From: DASYQD01 sp963837455
GTDB lineage: Bacteria > Acidobacteriota > Thermoanaerobaculia > Multivoradales > JAIOJS01
DNA length: 64,000 nt
Reading direction: 5' to 3'
NCBI GenBank assembly: GCA_963837455.1
Contig: CAWINM010000005.1
Span: 8,855-72,854 of the forward strand
Shown: in pieces, positions 55,571 through 63,441 of the stretch
Layout: each line of letters starts with the position of its first letter
How positions within the stretch are numbered: the stretch's first letter is position 1
Position numbers and translations under genes: made by a program
Notes under the pieces: model-generated
Told to the model about the DNA's origin: nothing
The model's input: only the letters and a program-made list of their open reading frames with translations
The model's database searches: none

Positions 55571-55999
55571 CTAACCCGAGGGTGATTCGTCATCGCGGCC
55601 GTCACCAAGATCGAGCTTCAGATTCGAAAATGGATCGAAGAATCGCTCACGCGAAAACGCGTGCCGCCACCCTGGCGAGCCCATCAGCCAACCACCCATC
55701 TCGCCATGACCAAGGGCATCGAGACCGATAACAGAGCCACCCGCTTGGCGCCATGACAGCGGCAGTTCCCTGTTGTCGATGCTGTTCAACAACGCAAAGA
55801 GCGTGAGGTCTACAACCTCCGGAATGAGCGCTTCGACTGCTTTTCGTGATTCCTCACTCTTCAGGAGGCCTCGCCAGCGCTCGCCGTCCGAATTGGCTAG
55901 CTTTCCTGAAACTAGGCGATCCGCCTCATGAATTGCCTCGTCACGCACTTTGCGCATCATTTCTTCAGCGAAGCGATTCAGTTCGTCGTCTTCTGGCAT
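55571..55999 (-). CDS. Putative immunity protein for the GHH toxin
   Basis: A 142-residue acidic protein (MPEDDELNRFAEEMMRKVRD ... LTLFALLNSIDNRELPLSW ... GMGSPGW-like end). It has no signal peptide or recognised domain. Its ATG overlaps the toxin stop codon by one base on the same strand, the usual place of the immunity gene in polymorphic toxin loci. The upstream extension of the frame (56017) is toxin DNA. Confidence 0.65.
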   Translation of the reverse strand: MPEDDELNRFAEEMMRKVRDEAIHEADRLVSGKLANSDGERWRGLLKSEESRKAVEALIPEVVDLTLFALLNSIDNRELPLSWRQAGGSVIGLDALGHGEMGGWLMGSPGWRHAFSRERFFDPFSNLKLDLGDGRDDESPSG

Positions 56000-57439
56000 C
56001 AACCACCACCGCCCCAAGGGATCTGAGTTGGCTGCTGGACACCACGCGACTTCAACTCTGCTAGCGCTCTATCGACGATCGACTTGGCCTGCTCAGGTTT
56101 CACGCCCTGCGACTCCAGCGCTTGGCGTTCAATCGCACTCATTTCGTCCCAGCCGAGCTTCTTGCCAGTAGCGGCGAACTGTCGATAGAGAGTTTGCTGA
56201 GCGCCCGTGAGTTTAGGGTGACTAACATTCAGACGCTCAAGCTCGGCCCTCGGCACGGCCAGAACCTCATCAGGATCGTAAGCTGGATCACCTTCGAAGG
56301 CCCTCTTCGCCAGTGGATGGTGGCCTTTGCCTTTCTTATACGGGGCAAGCTCGACCTCAGGCTCTTCGCCACCTTGCTGCTCGGCTCCTTCATTGACCGA
56401 TCCTGAGGTTCCGGTCTGAACCGCCGACGCCTGGTACTGCCCACTGGCTATCATGACCGCACTGCCCGCCAGCGCCTTGCCGGCGCCTACGGCGCAGGCA
56501 GCCGCCGGGACAGCATCGAACGGCCCAGTTTCCGACAGCAAAACAGCACCACCACAGCCCACCACGGCTTCCGCTCTACCTGAGTTCGCGGTGAAGAAGC
56601 CCGCCACTTCCGCCGCAGTGCTTCCGGCAAGCTGGCCGACGCGCTTCTCGGTCGTATCAGTACTCTTCGGCGCGAATCCGGGCAGCAGCCTTACAAATGG
56701 CAGGCTGCCCCCCACCCCCTGAGCGAACCCAGTGCCGAGCCCATGCCGTTCTTCCCGCCGCCTTGGCGGCACGCTTCCAATCGAAGAGCCCCAGCGGATC
56801 CGTGCCCATGTTTGGGGCTTGCCCGACGAAGGCATAGAGGGAGGGCGAATCGACAGCGCCGGCAGGGTCTTCCGAGAGCCAGCACGCATTACGTGCGTCG
56901 TACCATCTGGCGCGGGCGGACTCGTTAGTACGCGCCGCCCCAGCAAAGAGACGGAAACCCTTCTCCGGCGGAGGGTTGGCTAGCTGCCGCAGGTCGAGAG
57001 AGAGGCTGAAGTGGACGGGTGGCGAATCGACGAGTAGCGGGCGTTCGGCGAGCTGCTGGAGCTCGACGTCGACAGCCGCCGATCGCAGTGCCGCGAGGAC
57101 CGCTGACTGTTGCGCCGAGGCCGTTGACCGCGACGGCGTCAGACACAGCCGCTCAGCGGGGCACACGGCCACGACGTCGCGCAGCGAGAAGCCGCGCTCG
57201 CCGGAGGAAGAGTCGGAGGCAGCTAAGGAAGGAGGCTTTAGAGAGAGCTGCTTGTCTGTCGACTTCAGCGTTTCGTCGGAAGCCCTTGCGTCACGGGCGA
57301 TCGCCAGCAGCTCGCCGGCGACGTCATCGACGAGCCCGGGCCTGTTGCGCGGCTCGAGCAGGCGACTCGCGCTGGCCGGCGAGCCGAAGAGGCCAGCGAG
57401 CCCGAAGACGACGAGCGCGGAGCCGAAGCGTCGCAGCAC
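55999..57439 (-). pseudogene. Short Rhs-type toxin with GHH nuclease tip, one frameshift
   Basis: GTG 57439 starts a signal peptide (RRFGSALVVFGLAGLFGS, PASAS) 20 nt behind the second unit D recombinase. A 190-residue region without YD repeats leads to the Rhs core ending RARWYDARNACWLSEDPAG and SLYAFVGQAPNMGTDPLGL. The frame breaks at a run of six C (56708-56713) and continues in the next one: hydrophobic linker, then KGKGHHPLAKRAFEGDPAYD, a GHH-signature HNH/endonuclease VII toxin tip ending PTQIPWGGG. Intact if the homopolymer length is an error. The immunity gene overlaps its stop. Confidence 0.8.
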
Positions 57440-57459
57440 TGCGGCGATCCTACAGCCGC

Positions 57460-58371
57460 TCAGCTCGGCTCGGACTCTCCCCGTTCGGCTGGATGAGCCC
57501 GCTCGATGGCTCGCCGAAGGCCCTCGACACCGAGCGCGAGGTAGCGCTGGGTCGTCTCGATCGAGGCGTGGCCGAGCAGCTTCTGGATGTGCCGCACGCT
57601 GGCGCCGCGCTCGAGCAGGTGCACGGCGCAGGCGTGGCGCAGCCGATGGGGCGAAAGACTCCGCGGCAAGCCCGCCTCGACGAGCAGCGAGCACAGCGCG
57701 CGATGGCGCCAGTTGGTCGGATCGAAGCGGCCGCCGGTGTTAGGGGAGGCAAAGAGCGCCGGCAGCTGCGAGGGCGGCCGAGCGTGCTGCAGGTAGCGCC
57801 GCAGCGCTTCGGTGGCCGCCTCGGTGAGCGGCACGGCGCGATCCTTCCTTCCCTTCGCGTTCAGAATCAGCGCCGTGCGGCCCGCCAGGTCGACGTGTGC
57901 GACATCGAGATTCTTGACCTCACCCAGCCGCAGGCCCGATCCGTAGAGAAGCTCGAGGATGGCGCGGTCGCGCATCCCGCGGTAGGTGTCCACGTCGCAC
58001 GCATCAAGAAGTGCCCGCACCTGAGACGGCGAGGGCACGAAGCCGATGCGAGGTGGAGCCTCGCGTAGATGCAAGCCGGCGGCCGGATCGCGCAGCACGA
58101 CGCCGCGTCGATAGAGCTGGGCGAAGAAGACGCGCAAGGCCACCGCTCGCAGGCGGATGGTGGTTTCAGCAAGCCCGCGGGCCAGCTCACCGTCGAGAAA
58201 GTCCCAGAGGTCCTGCTCGATGACGGCTTCGACCTCGAGCGGACGACCGGCACGCTCGAGGTGAGCGGCGAGTCCCACCAGCACGTGGCGCGTAGCTTTG
58301 ACGTACGAGGGCGCGCGACCGAGCCGCCGTCGCTCTTCGAGGAAGGGTGCCGCTGCCTCGAGCAGGTTCAC
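57460..58371 (-). CDS. Unit D tyrosine recombinase 2
   Basis: A 303-residue XerC/D-like recombinase. GTG 58371 overlaps the stop of recombinase 1 (GTGA). Core-binding domain EERRRLGRAPSYVKATRHVL; catalytic residues in GSGLRLGEV (Arg), AKGRKDRAVPL (Lys), HRLRHACAVHLL (His-x-x-Arg), GHASIETTQRYLAL (His, Tyr). Differs clearly from its neighbour, so the two may act as a heteromeric pair like XerC/XerD. The toxin gene follows after 20 nt. Confidence 0.93.
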   Translation of the reverse strand: MNLLEAAAPFLEERRRLGRAPSYVKATRHVLVGLAAHLERAGRPLEVEAVIEQDLWDFLDGELARGLAETTIRLRAVALRVFFAQLYRRGVVLRDPAAGLHLREAPPRIGFVPSPSQVRALLDACDVDTYRGMRDRAILELLYGSGLRLGEVKNLDVAHVDLAGRTALILNAKGRKDRAVPLTEAATEALRRYLQHARPPSQLPALFASPNTGGRFDPTNWRHRALCSLLVEAGLPRSLSPHRLRHACAVHLLERGASVRHIQKLLGHASIETTQRYLALGVEGLRRAIERAHPAERGESEPS

Positions 58372-59360
58372 TGGGCGGGCTTGCTGCGGCTGCGTGGGTG
58401 GAAACGGTCGAGCATGCGGCGTAGGTCGCCCGTCTCGACGCGCGTGTAGATCTCGGTCGAGCGCAGCGAGGAGTGACCGAGCAGCACCTGGATCTGGCGC
58501 ACGTCGGCGCCGCCGGCGAGCAGATGGGTGGCGCATGCATGGCGCAGCGAGTGCGGCGTCACCGGTGTCGAAAGCTTCGCCTCCTCGCGGACGCGCCGCA
58601 GCAGCCAGCGCAGCATCTGCTCCTGCAGGCGCGTGCCGAGCCGCGAGAGAAAGAGCGGCACCTCGGCCTCGTGCACCTGGTCGTAGCGCTTGGCCCGCAG
58701 CTCCTGCCATGCGGAGTCCAGGTAGCGAGCGAGCGCGCGGCAGGCGCGCTTGCCCACCGGCACGCGCCGCTCCTTGCCGCCCTTGCCGCAGCGCACGTGG
58801 ACGAGGCGAGAGTCCAGGTCGAGATCGCCGCGGTCGAGCGCGCAGGCCTCGGCGTTGCGCAGCCCCGTCGAGTACAGCAGCTCGAGCAGAGCGCGATCGC
58901 GCAAGCCGAGCGGCGTGCCCTCACTCGGCAGCAGCAGCAAGCGCCGCACCTGGCGCTCCGAGGGCACGGCGCGCGGCAGCCGCTGCGGCCGCCTGGGCCG
59001 CTCGAGCTCGCGGGCAGGGTCGAGCAGCACCACTCCTTCGGCGGCGAGGTAGCCGAAGAATCCACGTAGGGTGGCGATGATGTGCCCGATCGTGGTGGCG
59101 CAGAGAGCTCCGGGCTTGCCGGTCTTCTTCGGGCGCGACAGCTCCTGGTCGCGGAAGGCGGTGACGTGGTCGGAGGTGACGTCGCCTAGGGTCTCGGGCT
59201 GCGGTCGCGCCTCGGCGAGCAAGAAGGCCCGCAGATCGATGAGGATGCTCGCCGCTCGCTTGCACGTGGCCGCCGAGTAGCCGCGGCCGCGGAGCTTGCT
59301 GAGGTAGCGTTCGCGATAGGCGTCGAAGCGGCGCGCGAAGGCCGTCTGCGCCTCGCTCAT
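58368..59360 (-). CDS. Unit D tyrosine recombinase 1
   Basis: A 330-residue recombinase with STGLRNAEA (Arg), GKGGKERRVPV (Lys), HSLRHACATHLL (His-x-x-Arg) and GHSSLRSTEIYTRV (His, Tyr). The ATG overlaps the primase stop (ATGA), and its stop overlaps the next recombinase start, so primase and both recombinases are one translationally coupled operon. The longer open frame upstream is primase shadow. Confidence 0.93.
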   Translation of the reverse strand: MSEAQTAFARRFDAYRERYLSKLRGRGYSAATCKRAASILIDLRAFLLAEARPQPETLGDVTSDHVTAFRDQELSRPKKTGKPGALCATTIGHIIATLRGFFGYLAAEGVVLLDPARELERPRRPQRLPRAVPSERQVRRLLLLPSEGTPLGLRDRALLELLYSTGLRNAEACALDRGDLDLDSRLVHVRCGKGGKERRVPVGKRACRALARYLDSAWQELRAKRYDQVHEAEVPLFLSRLGTRLQEQMLRWLLRRVREEAKLSTPVTPHSLRHACATHLLAGGADVRQIQVLLGHSSLRSTEIYTRVETGDLRRMLDRFHPRSRSKPAQ

Positions 59361-62300
59361 CGCCCGGCTCCGGCGGCGCGACGGTGACGGTGATCTTCGC
59401 GCTCCAAGCTCCCCTCGCCCATCCGCCCATTCGCCTTGGAGCGAGCGGTTCCACGGCTCTGCGAATCGGCACCTAGCTTCGCCCATTCCGCCCATTCGCC
59501 GCCCTGCGAAAGTAGCTTTTTCCGCAGCTCGGCTGGGGCGAGCAGGCCCGGAATGGTCGACGCTTCCGCAAGAGAGGCGACCACGCGGTAACGCACGCCG
59601 GCGCCGCGGCCGACTCCCACCGCCTCGACGTACTCGAGCTCGAGCAGAGCCTCGAAGAGCTCGCGCACGCGTCGCTGCGGCAGCCCGGTGATCTCGCGGA
59701 TCTGCCGTCGCGAGAAGGCGCTCTCGCCGCCCTGCGAATCGACGTAGCGGCGGATCGCCTCGAGGAAGGCGCGCTCGGGCTTCTTCAAATCCTGCAGCGT
59801 CTCGCCGAGCAAACCACCGGCGAGGGCGAAGGCGAGCTCGTAGTCTTCGAGTGTGGCGGCCACCAGCACTGCGGAGAGCTCCTCGTCGGAGAGCTCGGCG
59901 AGCCGGCCGTCGAGCGGCCGCCCGTCGCTCTTGCCGAGCAGCGGCCGCTGGTGCTGGTGGAGGAAGGCGATCGCCTCGATGAGGTTCAGGAAGCGCAGGT
60001 GGTCGCGCCGCGTGCGCAGCCATGAGGTCGGAAACTCTAGTGCCTCGGCGAAGGGCAGCACGACCGGCACCAGGCGCAGGAGGCGCTGCGCGGCGTGGTG
60101 GAGGCGGATCGTCGCCTCGCGCGCCGGCCGCTCGAGCAGGCCCAAATAGGTCTTGCTCCGCCGCTGCGCCTCCTGGATCCGCCGCGTCTGCTCCTCGCTC
60201 TCGTCGAGGTGGACCTCGAAGCAGCGCGTCGCGTTCTCGGGGTTGATCTGGCTCTCGGTGGTCGTCTCGAGGAAGGCGGCGGGGCCGAGGATCTCGAAGA
60301 TCCTCGTTTCGATCTTCCCCGTCGCCGGGTCTTTGATCGGCACGGCGCGCGAGAGCTTCTGCTTGCTCTGCAGTGCCCGGATCGAGAAGTCGGCGTCGAC
60401 CGAGCCCGCCCGTTCTTCGATCAGCAGAAGCTTTCGGCGCAGCTTGTCGCGCGGCATGTAGTAGAGCGCCTGCGGCGTGAGCGAGGAGAGCGAGACGAAG
60501 TCCTCCTCGGGAGTGAGCGCCTCGATCGCCTCGGCGAGGCCCGACTTACCCGAGCCCGAGGGCGAGAGGATCACCATCGAGAGCGGCCGGTCGAGCTTGC
60601 GCGAGATGCCGACCAGGTAGCCGAGCAGCTTGTTGCTGTCCTCGCCCACGTAGCCCGTGGCCGAGATCGCCGCCGCCACGCGCGCGAGCAGGTCTCTCGA
60701 GCGCAAGAGGGCGAGCGCTTCCTGCCGCTCGCCCTCGCTCATCGCCGCCACCGCGCCGCTGCCTCGCTCGAGCAGCGCCCGCCGCTCTTCGCCTAGCTCG
60801 GCGAGGACGACCAGGTCGGCTTCGAGGGCGCGCACGAGATCGGCCGCCACCTCGTCGCCGGTGGTGCCCGAGAGCGCCACCACGACGCGCGCCGCGCGCT
60901 TGGCGTAGCTCTCGCGCGCCTTGGCGGAGACAAGGTCGAGCCCGTCGAGGAAGCTCCCCGAGGAAAGCCGCAATCGCACGGTCGCGCGCAGGTGCGCGGC
61001 CGAGGCACCGGGAAGCCACACCACGCGCCACTGCCGCTCGCCACGGAAGAGCTCGATTGCGTCACCCAGCAGCTCGGCCCGGCTGACCTGGCTTCTTTCC
61101 TTAACCGCTCCGCCTCCGGCTCCGCTTGCCGGCGCTGCGGCAGCCGACGCTGAGCCGGAGGCGGTTAAGGAAGGAGAAGCTCCGGACACCGCCGACTCAC
61201 CCACTTCCCCATGAGCGCCTGGCGCGCCGTTGACGGCGGGGTCCGGGCTCTCGACCGCTTCGCGCCGCGACGCCGGCCGCAGAAGCGCCTCGACCATCTG
61301 CCGCAGCTTCTCAGGGCCGTAGCGGACGAGCAGCGCGTTGGGATCCTCCTCGGGCCACTCGACGATTTCGACAAGGGCGCCGAGGTCGGCGAAGTGCACC
61401 GCCACCTGCGGCGCCGCCTTGTGCCCCGTCTCGTCGGCGTCGAGCGCCACCACCACCCGCCGCACGCCGAAGCGGCGCACCAAGTCGCGGTGCTCCTCGG
61501 TAACCCCGTGGGCGCCGAAGAGCGCGATCGCCTGGCCGACTCCGGCCTCGACCAGCGAGAGCGAGTCGATGACCGACTCGACGAGCACGATCTCCTCGGC
61601 TCTTCTGGCGGCGTTCCAGTTGAAGAGGCCGCGGCGAGGACCCGGCAGGTACATGTGCCGCGGCTCGACGTCACCGGCGATCGCGCGGCCGTAGACGTTG
61701 ACGGGCAGCTGGTTGAGCGCGAAGAGCGGGAAGACGACGCGGCCCGCCATCCGCTCGACGACGCGCTGCTCCTCGTCCTTGGCGAGGATGCCGAGCGCGA
61801 GCAGATGCTGGCGCGCCGGCGACTCCTCGGTCGCCACCTCGACGAGCGACCCCGACGAGTAGCCCAACCGAAACGCGCGCCACAGCGCGCGCGTCACCAG
61901 CCCTCGCGACTCGAGGTACTCCTGCGCCTCGCGCCGTTCGGAAAGCTCCTGGTGCCAGCGGTCGACCACACCCGAGAGCAGCTCGGTGCGCGGCGCCCGA
62001 CCGACCGCAGCAAGCCTGCCGCCGCTACCGCGCCGCCGCGGCGGCGGCAGCTCGTCGGACACCTCGCCGCCCAGCCGCACGTACGCCTCGCGGAAGTCCA
62101 CTCCCCACACCTTCATCGCGAAGGCGAAGAGGTCGCCGCCCGAGCTGCCCTTGCCGCCACCGGCGTCACCGTTGCTGCTGCAGCCACCCAGGCAGTTCCA
62201 TACTTGCCGCTTGGGATCGACCACGAAGCTCTCTGTTTTCTCATCCGGGTGGAATGGGCAGCGGCCCATCAGGTACTTGCCCACTCGGCGCAGCGGCACT

Positions 62301-62374
62301 CCCGAGGAGACAATGAAGGCAGCGAGGTCGTGCCGTCGCTTGATGCTGTCGATGTCCGCTTTGGCGATCAACAT
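59357..62374 (-). CDS. Unit D primase/helicase: CHC2 zinc finger, Toprim, AAA ATPase
   Basis: A 1005-residue replication protein, intact. Start MLIAKADIDSIKRRHDLAAF with GGAGAAGG upstream. Zinc finger RCPFH and WNCLGGC, Toprim LVESVIDSLSLVEAG and VVALDADETGH, Ala/Ser linker, ATPase LSPSGSGKSGLAEAI (Walker A) and LLLIEERAGS (Walker B), then a winged helix (REITGLPQRRVRELFEALLE). More diverged from B and C than they are from each other, and closest to the decayed unit A copy. Presumably initiates replication of the element. Confidence 0.9.
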   Translation of the reverse strand: MLIAKADIDSIKRRHDLAAFIVSSGVPLRRVGKYLMGRCPFHPDEKTESFVVDPKRQVWNCLGGCSSNGDAGGGKGSSGGDLFAFAMKVWGVDFREAYVRLGGEVSDELPPPRRRGSGGRLAAVGRAPRTELLSGVVDRWHQELSERREAQEYLESRGLVTRALWRAFRLGYSSGSLVEVATEESPARQHLLALGILAKDEEQRVVERMAGRVVFPLFALNQLPVNVYGRAIAGDVEPRHMYLPGPRRGLFNWNAARRAEEIVLVESVIDSLSLVEAGVGQAIALFGAHGVTEEHRDLVRRFGVRRVVVALDADETGHKAAPQVAVHFADLGALVEIVEWPEEDPNALLVRYGPEKLRQMVEALLRPASRREAVESPDPAVNGAPGAHGEVGESAVSGASPSLTASGSASAAAAPASGAGGGAVKERSQVSRAELLGDAIELFRGERQWRVVWLPGASAAHLRATVRLRLSSGSFLDGLDLVSAKARESYAKRAARVVVALSGTTGDEVAADLVRALEADLVVLAELGEERRALLERGSGAVAAMSEGERQEALALLRSRDLLARVAAAISATGYVGEDSNKLLGYLVGISRKLDRPLSMVILSPSGSGKSGLAEAIEALTPEEDFVSLSSLTPQALYYMPRDKLRRKLLLIEERAGSVDADFSIRALQSKQKLSRAVPIKDPATGKIETRIFEILGPAAFLETTTESQINPENATRCFEVHLDESEEQTRRIQEAQRRSKTYLGLLERPAREATIRLHHAAQRLLRLVPVVLPFAEALEFPTSWLRTRRDHLRFLNLIEAIAFLHQHQRPLLGKSDGRPLDGRLAELSDEELSAVLVAATLEDYELAFALAGGLLGETLQDLKKPERAFLEAIRRYVDSQGGESAFSRRQIREITGLPQRRVRELFEALLELEYVEAVGVGRGAGVRYRVVASLAEASTIPGLLAPAELRKKLLSQGGEWAEWAKLGADSQSRGTARSKANGRMGEGSLEREDHRHRRAAGAGR

Positions 62375-62401
62375 GGAGAGCCTTCTCCCTTCGAAGAGCT
62401 G

Positions 62402-62460
62402 TCAAGACTCTATCTCTCTCCTCAAATAGGGAGTATCCTCTATCTCCGTGACGACCGTCA
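62402..62460. promoter_or_regulatory. Unit D divergent promoter and operator-like repeats
   Basis: CTCTATCTC occurs twice (62408-62416 and 62434-62442) around GGGAGTATCC. On the minus strand TTGACG, 18 nt, GATACT forms a plausible primase promoter. Different in sequence from the operators of units B and C. Confidence 0.55.
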
Positions 62461-62477
62461 ATCCCGGAGCCGGTACC

Positions 62478-62840
62478 ATGATTCGCGATCTCTTCGACGC
62501 CATGGCCTTCCCCGAGCGACTCACCGCCACGCGCAAGCAGCGGGCCCTCACGCAACAGGCTCTCGCCGATGCCGTGGGCATTCACGTCACCCAGCTGCGC
62601 CGCTACGAAGCAGGCACCGCACAGCCAACCCTCGACGTGCTGCGCCGCCTCGCCTTGGCCCTGCAAGTCACCTCCGACAGCCTGGTCTTCGATCAGGACG
62701 AGCGCGGCCCCGAGGAAGAGTTCAAGCTGCAGTTCGAGGCCATCAAGCAGCTCGACCCCGAGGAAAAGCGGGTGGTCAAGAGCATCCTCGAGAGCATCCT
62801 GGTCAAGAACAACGCCAGACGTTGGATGAGCGTCGGCTGA
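62478..62840 (+). CDS. Unit D XRE-family regulator
   Basis: A 120-residue regulator: HTH ERLTATRKQRALTQQALADA then GIHVTQLRRYEAGTAQPTLD, C-terminal FKLQFEAIKQLDPEEKRVVK. Closely related to the unit B protein. ATG 62478 follows CCGGAGCCGGTACC, like the sequence before the unit C start; a GTG at 62448 is the alternative. Divergent from the primase and likely its repressor. Confidence 0.87.
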   Translation: MIRDLFDAMAFPERLTATRKQRALTQQALADAVGIHVTQLRRYEAGTAQPTLDVLRRLALALQVTSDSLVFDQDERGPEEEFKLQFEAIKQLDPEEKRVVKSILESILVKNNARRWMSVG

Positions 62841-62864
62841 CCTCACGGCGCAGGAGAGAAGCCC

Positions 62865-63110
62865 ATGCGATCCGCCGCTTTGCTCGAAGAAGCCGAGAAG
62901 CTGCCGCTCGAGGAGCGCCTCGAGCTCGTCGAGGCGCTGTGGGACAGCATCGCCGCCGACGCCGACGTCGACCGCTTGCCTGTCCCGCACTGGCACATCG
63001 AGGAGCTCGATCGCCGCATCGCGGACTTCGATGTGGATCCTGAGGAGGGTAGCTCCTGGGAAGAGGTCCGCGCCCGCCTCGAGCGCGCCCGCCTCGAGCG
63101 CCGCGATTGA
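62865..63110 (+). CDS. Antitoxin, addiction module component (TIGR02574-type)
   Basis: An 81-residue acidic protein: ALLEEAEKLPLEERLELVEA, LWDSIA, then PVPHWHIEELDRRIADF. This is the known antitoxin family that pairs with ParE/RelE toxins. It lies 24 nt behind the XRE gene with GGAGAGAAGCCC before the ATG, and its stop overlaps the toxin start. Confidence 0.9.
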   Translation: MRSAALLEEAEKLPLEERLELVEALWDSIAADADVDRLPVPHWHIEELDRRIADFDVDPEEGSSWEEVRARLERARLERRD

Positions 63111-63406
63111 TCTACCGCCTCCGCATTCGGACGCGTGCCCAGCGCGACCTCCTCGAGGCGGAGGAGTGGTACGAGGGCAAACGGCCGGGGCTCGGCCTCG
63201 AGTTTCGCGCCGCCGTCGACCAAATCCTCGCCCACCTGCCGGCCAATCCGCTCATCTATCCCATCGTGCGCGACCGCACCCACCGCGCCGTCGTGCCTCG
63301 CTTCCCGTACCTGCTCTACTTCCTCGTCGCCGGCGAGCTGGTCTCTGTCATCGCCTGCTTCCACGGCCACCAGGACCAGAATCGATTGCGTTCCCGGCTG
63401 CGTTGA
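63107..63406 (+). CDS. ParE/RelE-superfamily toxin (unit D cargo)
   Basis: A 99-residue toxin: RAQRDLLEAEEWYEGKRPGL, FRAAVDQILAHLPANPLIYP, and the family-typical RRFPYLLYF-like block VPRFPYLLYFLVAGELVSVI, ending ACFHGHQDQNRLRSR. TTG start overlapping the antitoxin TGA. It either poisons gyrase or cleaves mRNA; which one cannot be told. Last gene of unit D, 14 nt before hairpin H1. Confidence 0.9.
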   Translation: MIYRLRIRTRAQRDLLEAEEWYEGKRPGLGLEFRAAVDQILAHLPANPLIYPIVRDRTHRAVVPRFPYLLYFLVAGELVSVIACFHGHQDQNRLRSRLR

Positions 63407-63420
63407 GGACCACCCCCACC

Positions 63421-63441
63421 CACGGCCCGCACCGGGCCGTG
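63421..63441 (+). terminator. Terminator-like hairpin H1 behind unit D cargo
   Basis: Same 21 bases as at 21128-21148 (stem CACGGCCC/GGGCCGTG, loop GCACC), with CCCACC before and GTGCT after in both places. Confidence 0.65.

Noticed and set aside
18900..63406. A single prophage
   Set aside because: Primase, recombinase and XRE genes fit a phage or satellite, but no capsid, terminase, tail or lysis gene appears in 45 kb and the gene set repeats four times.
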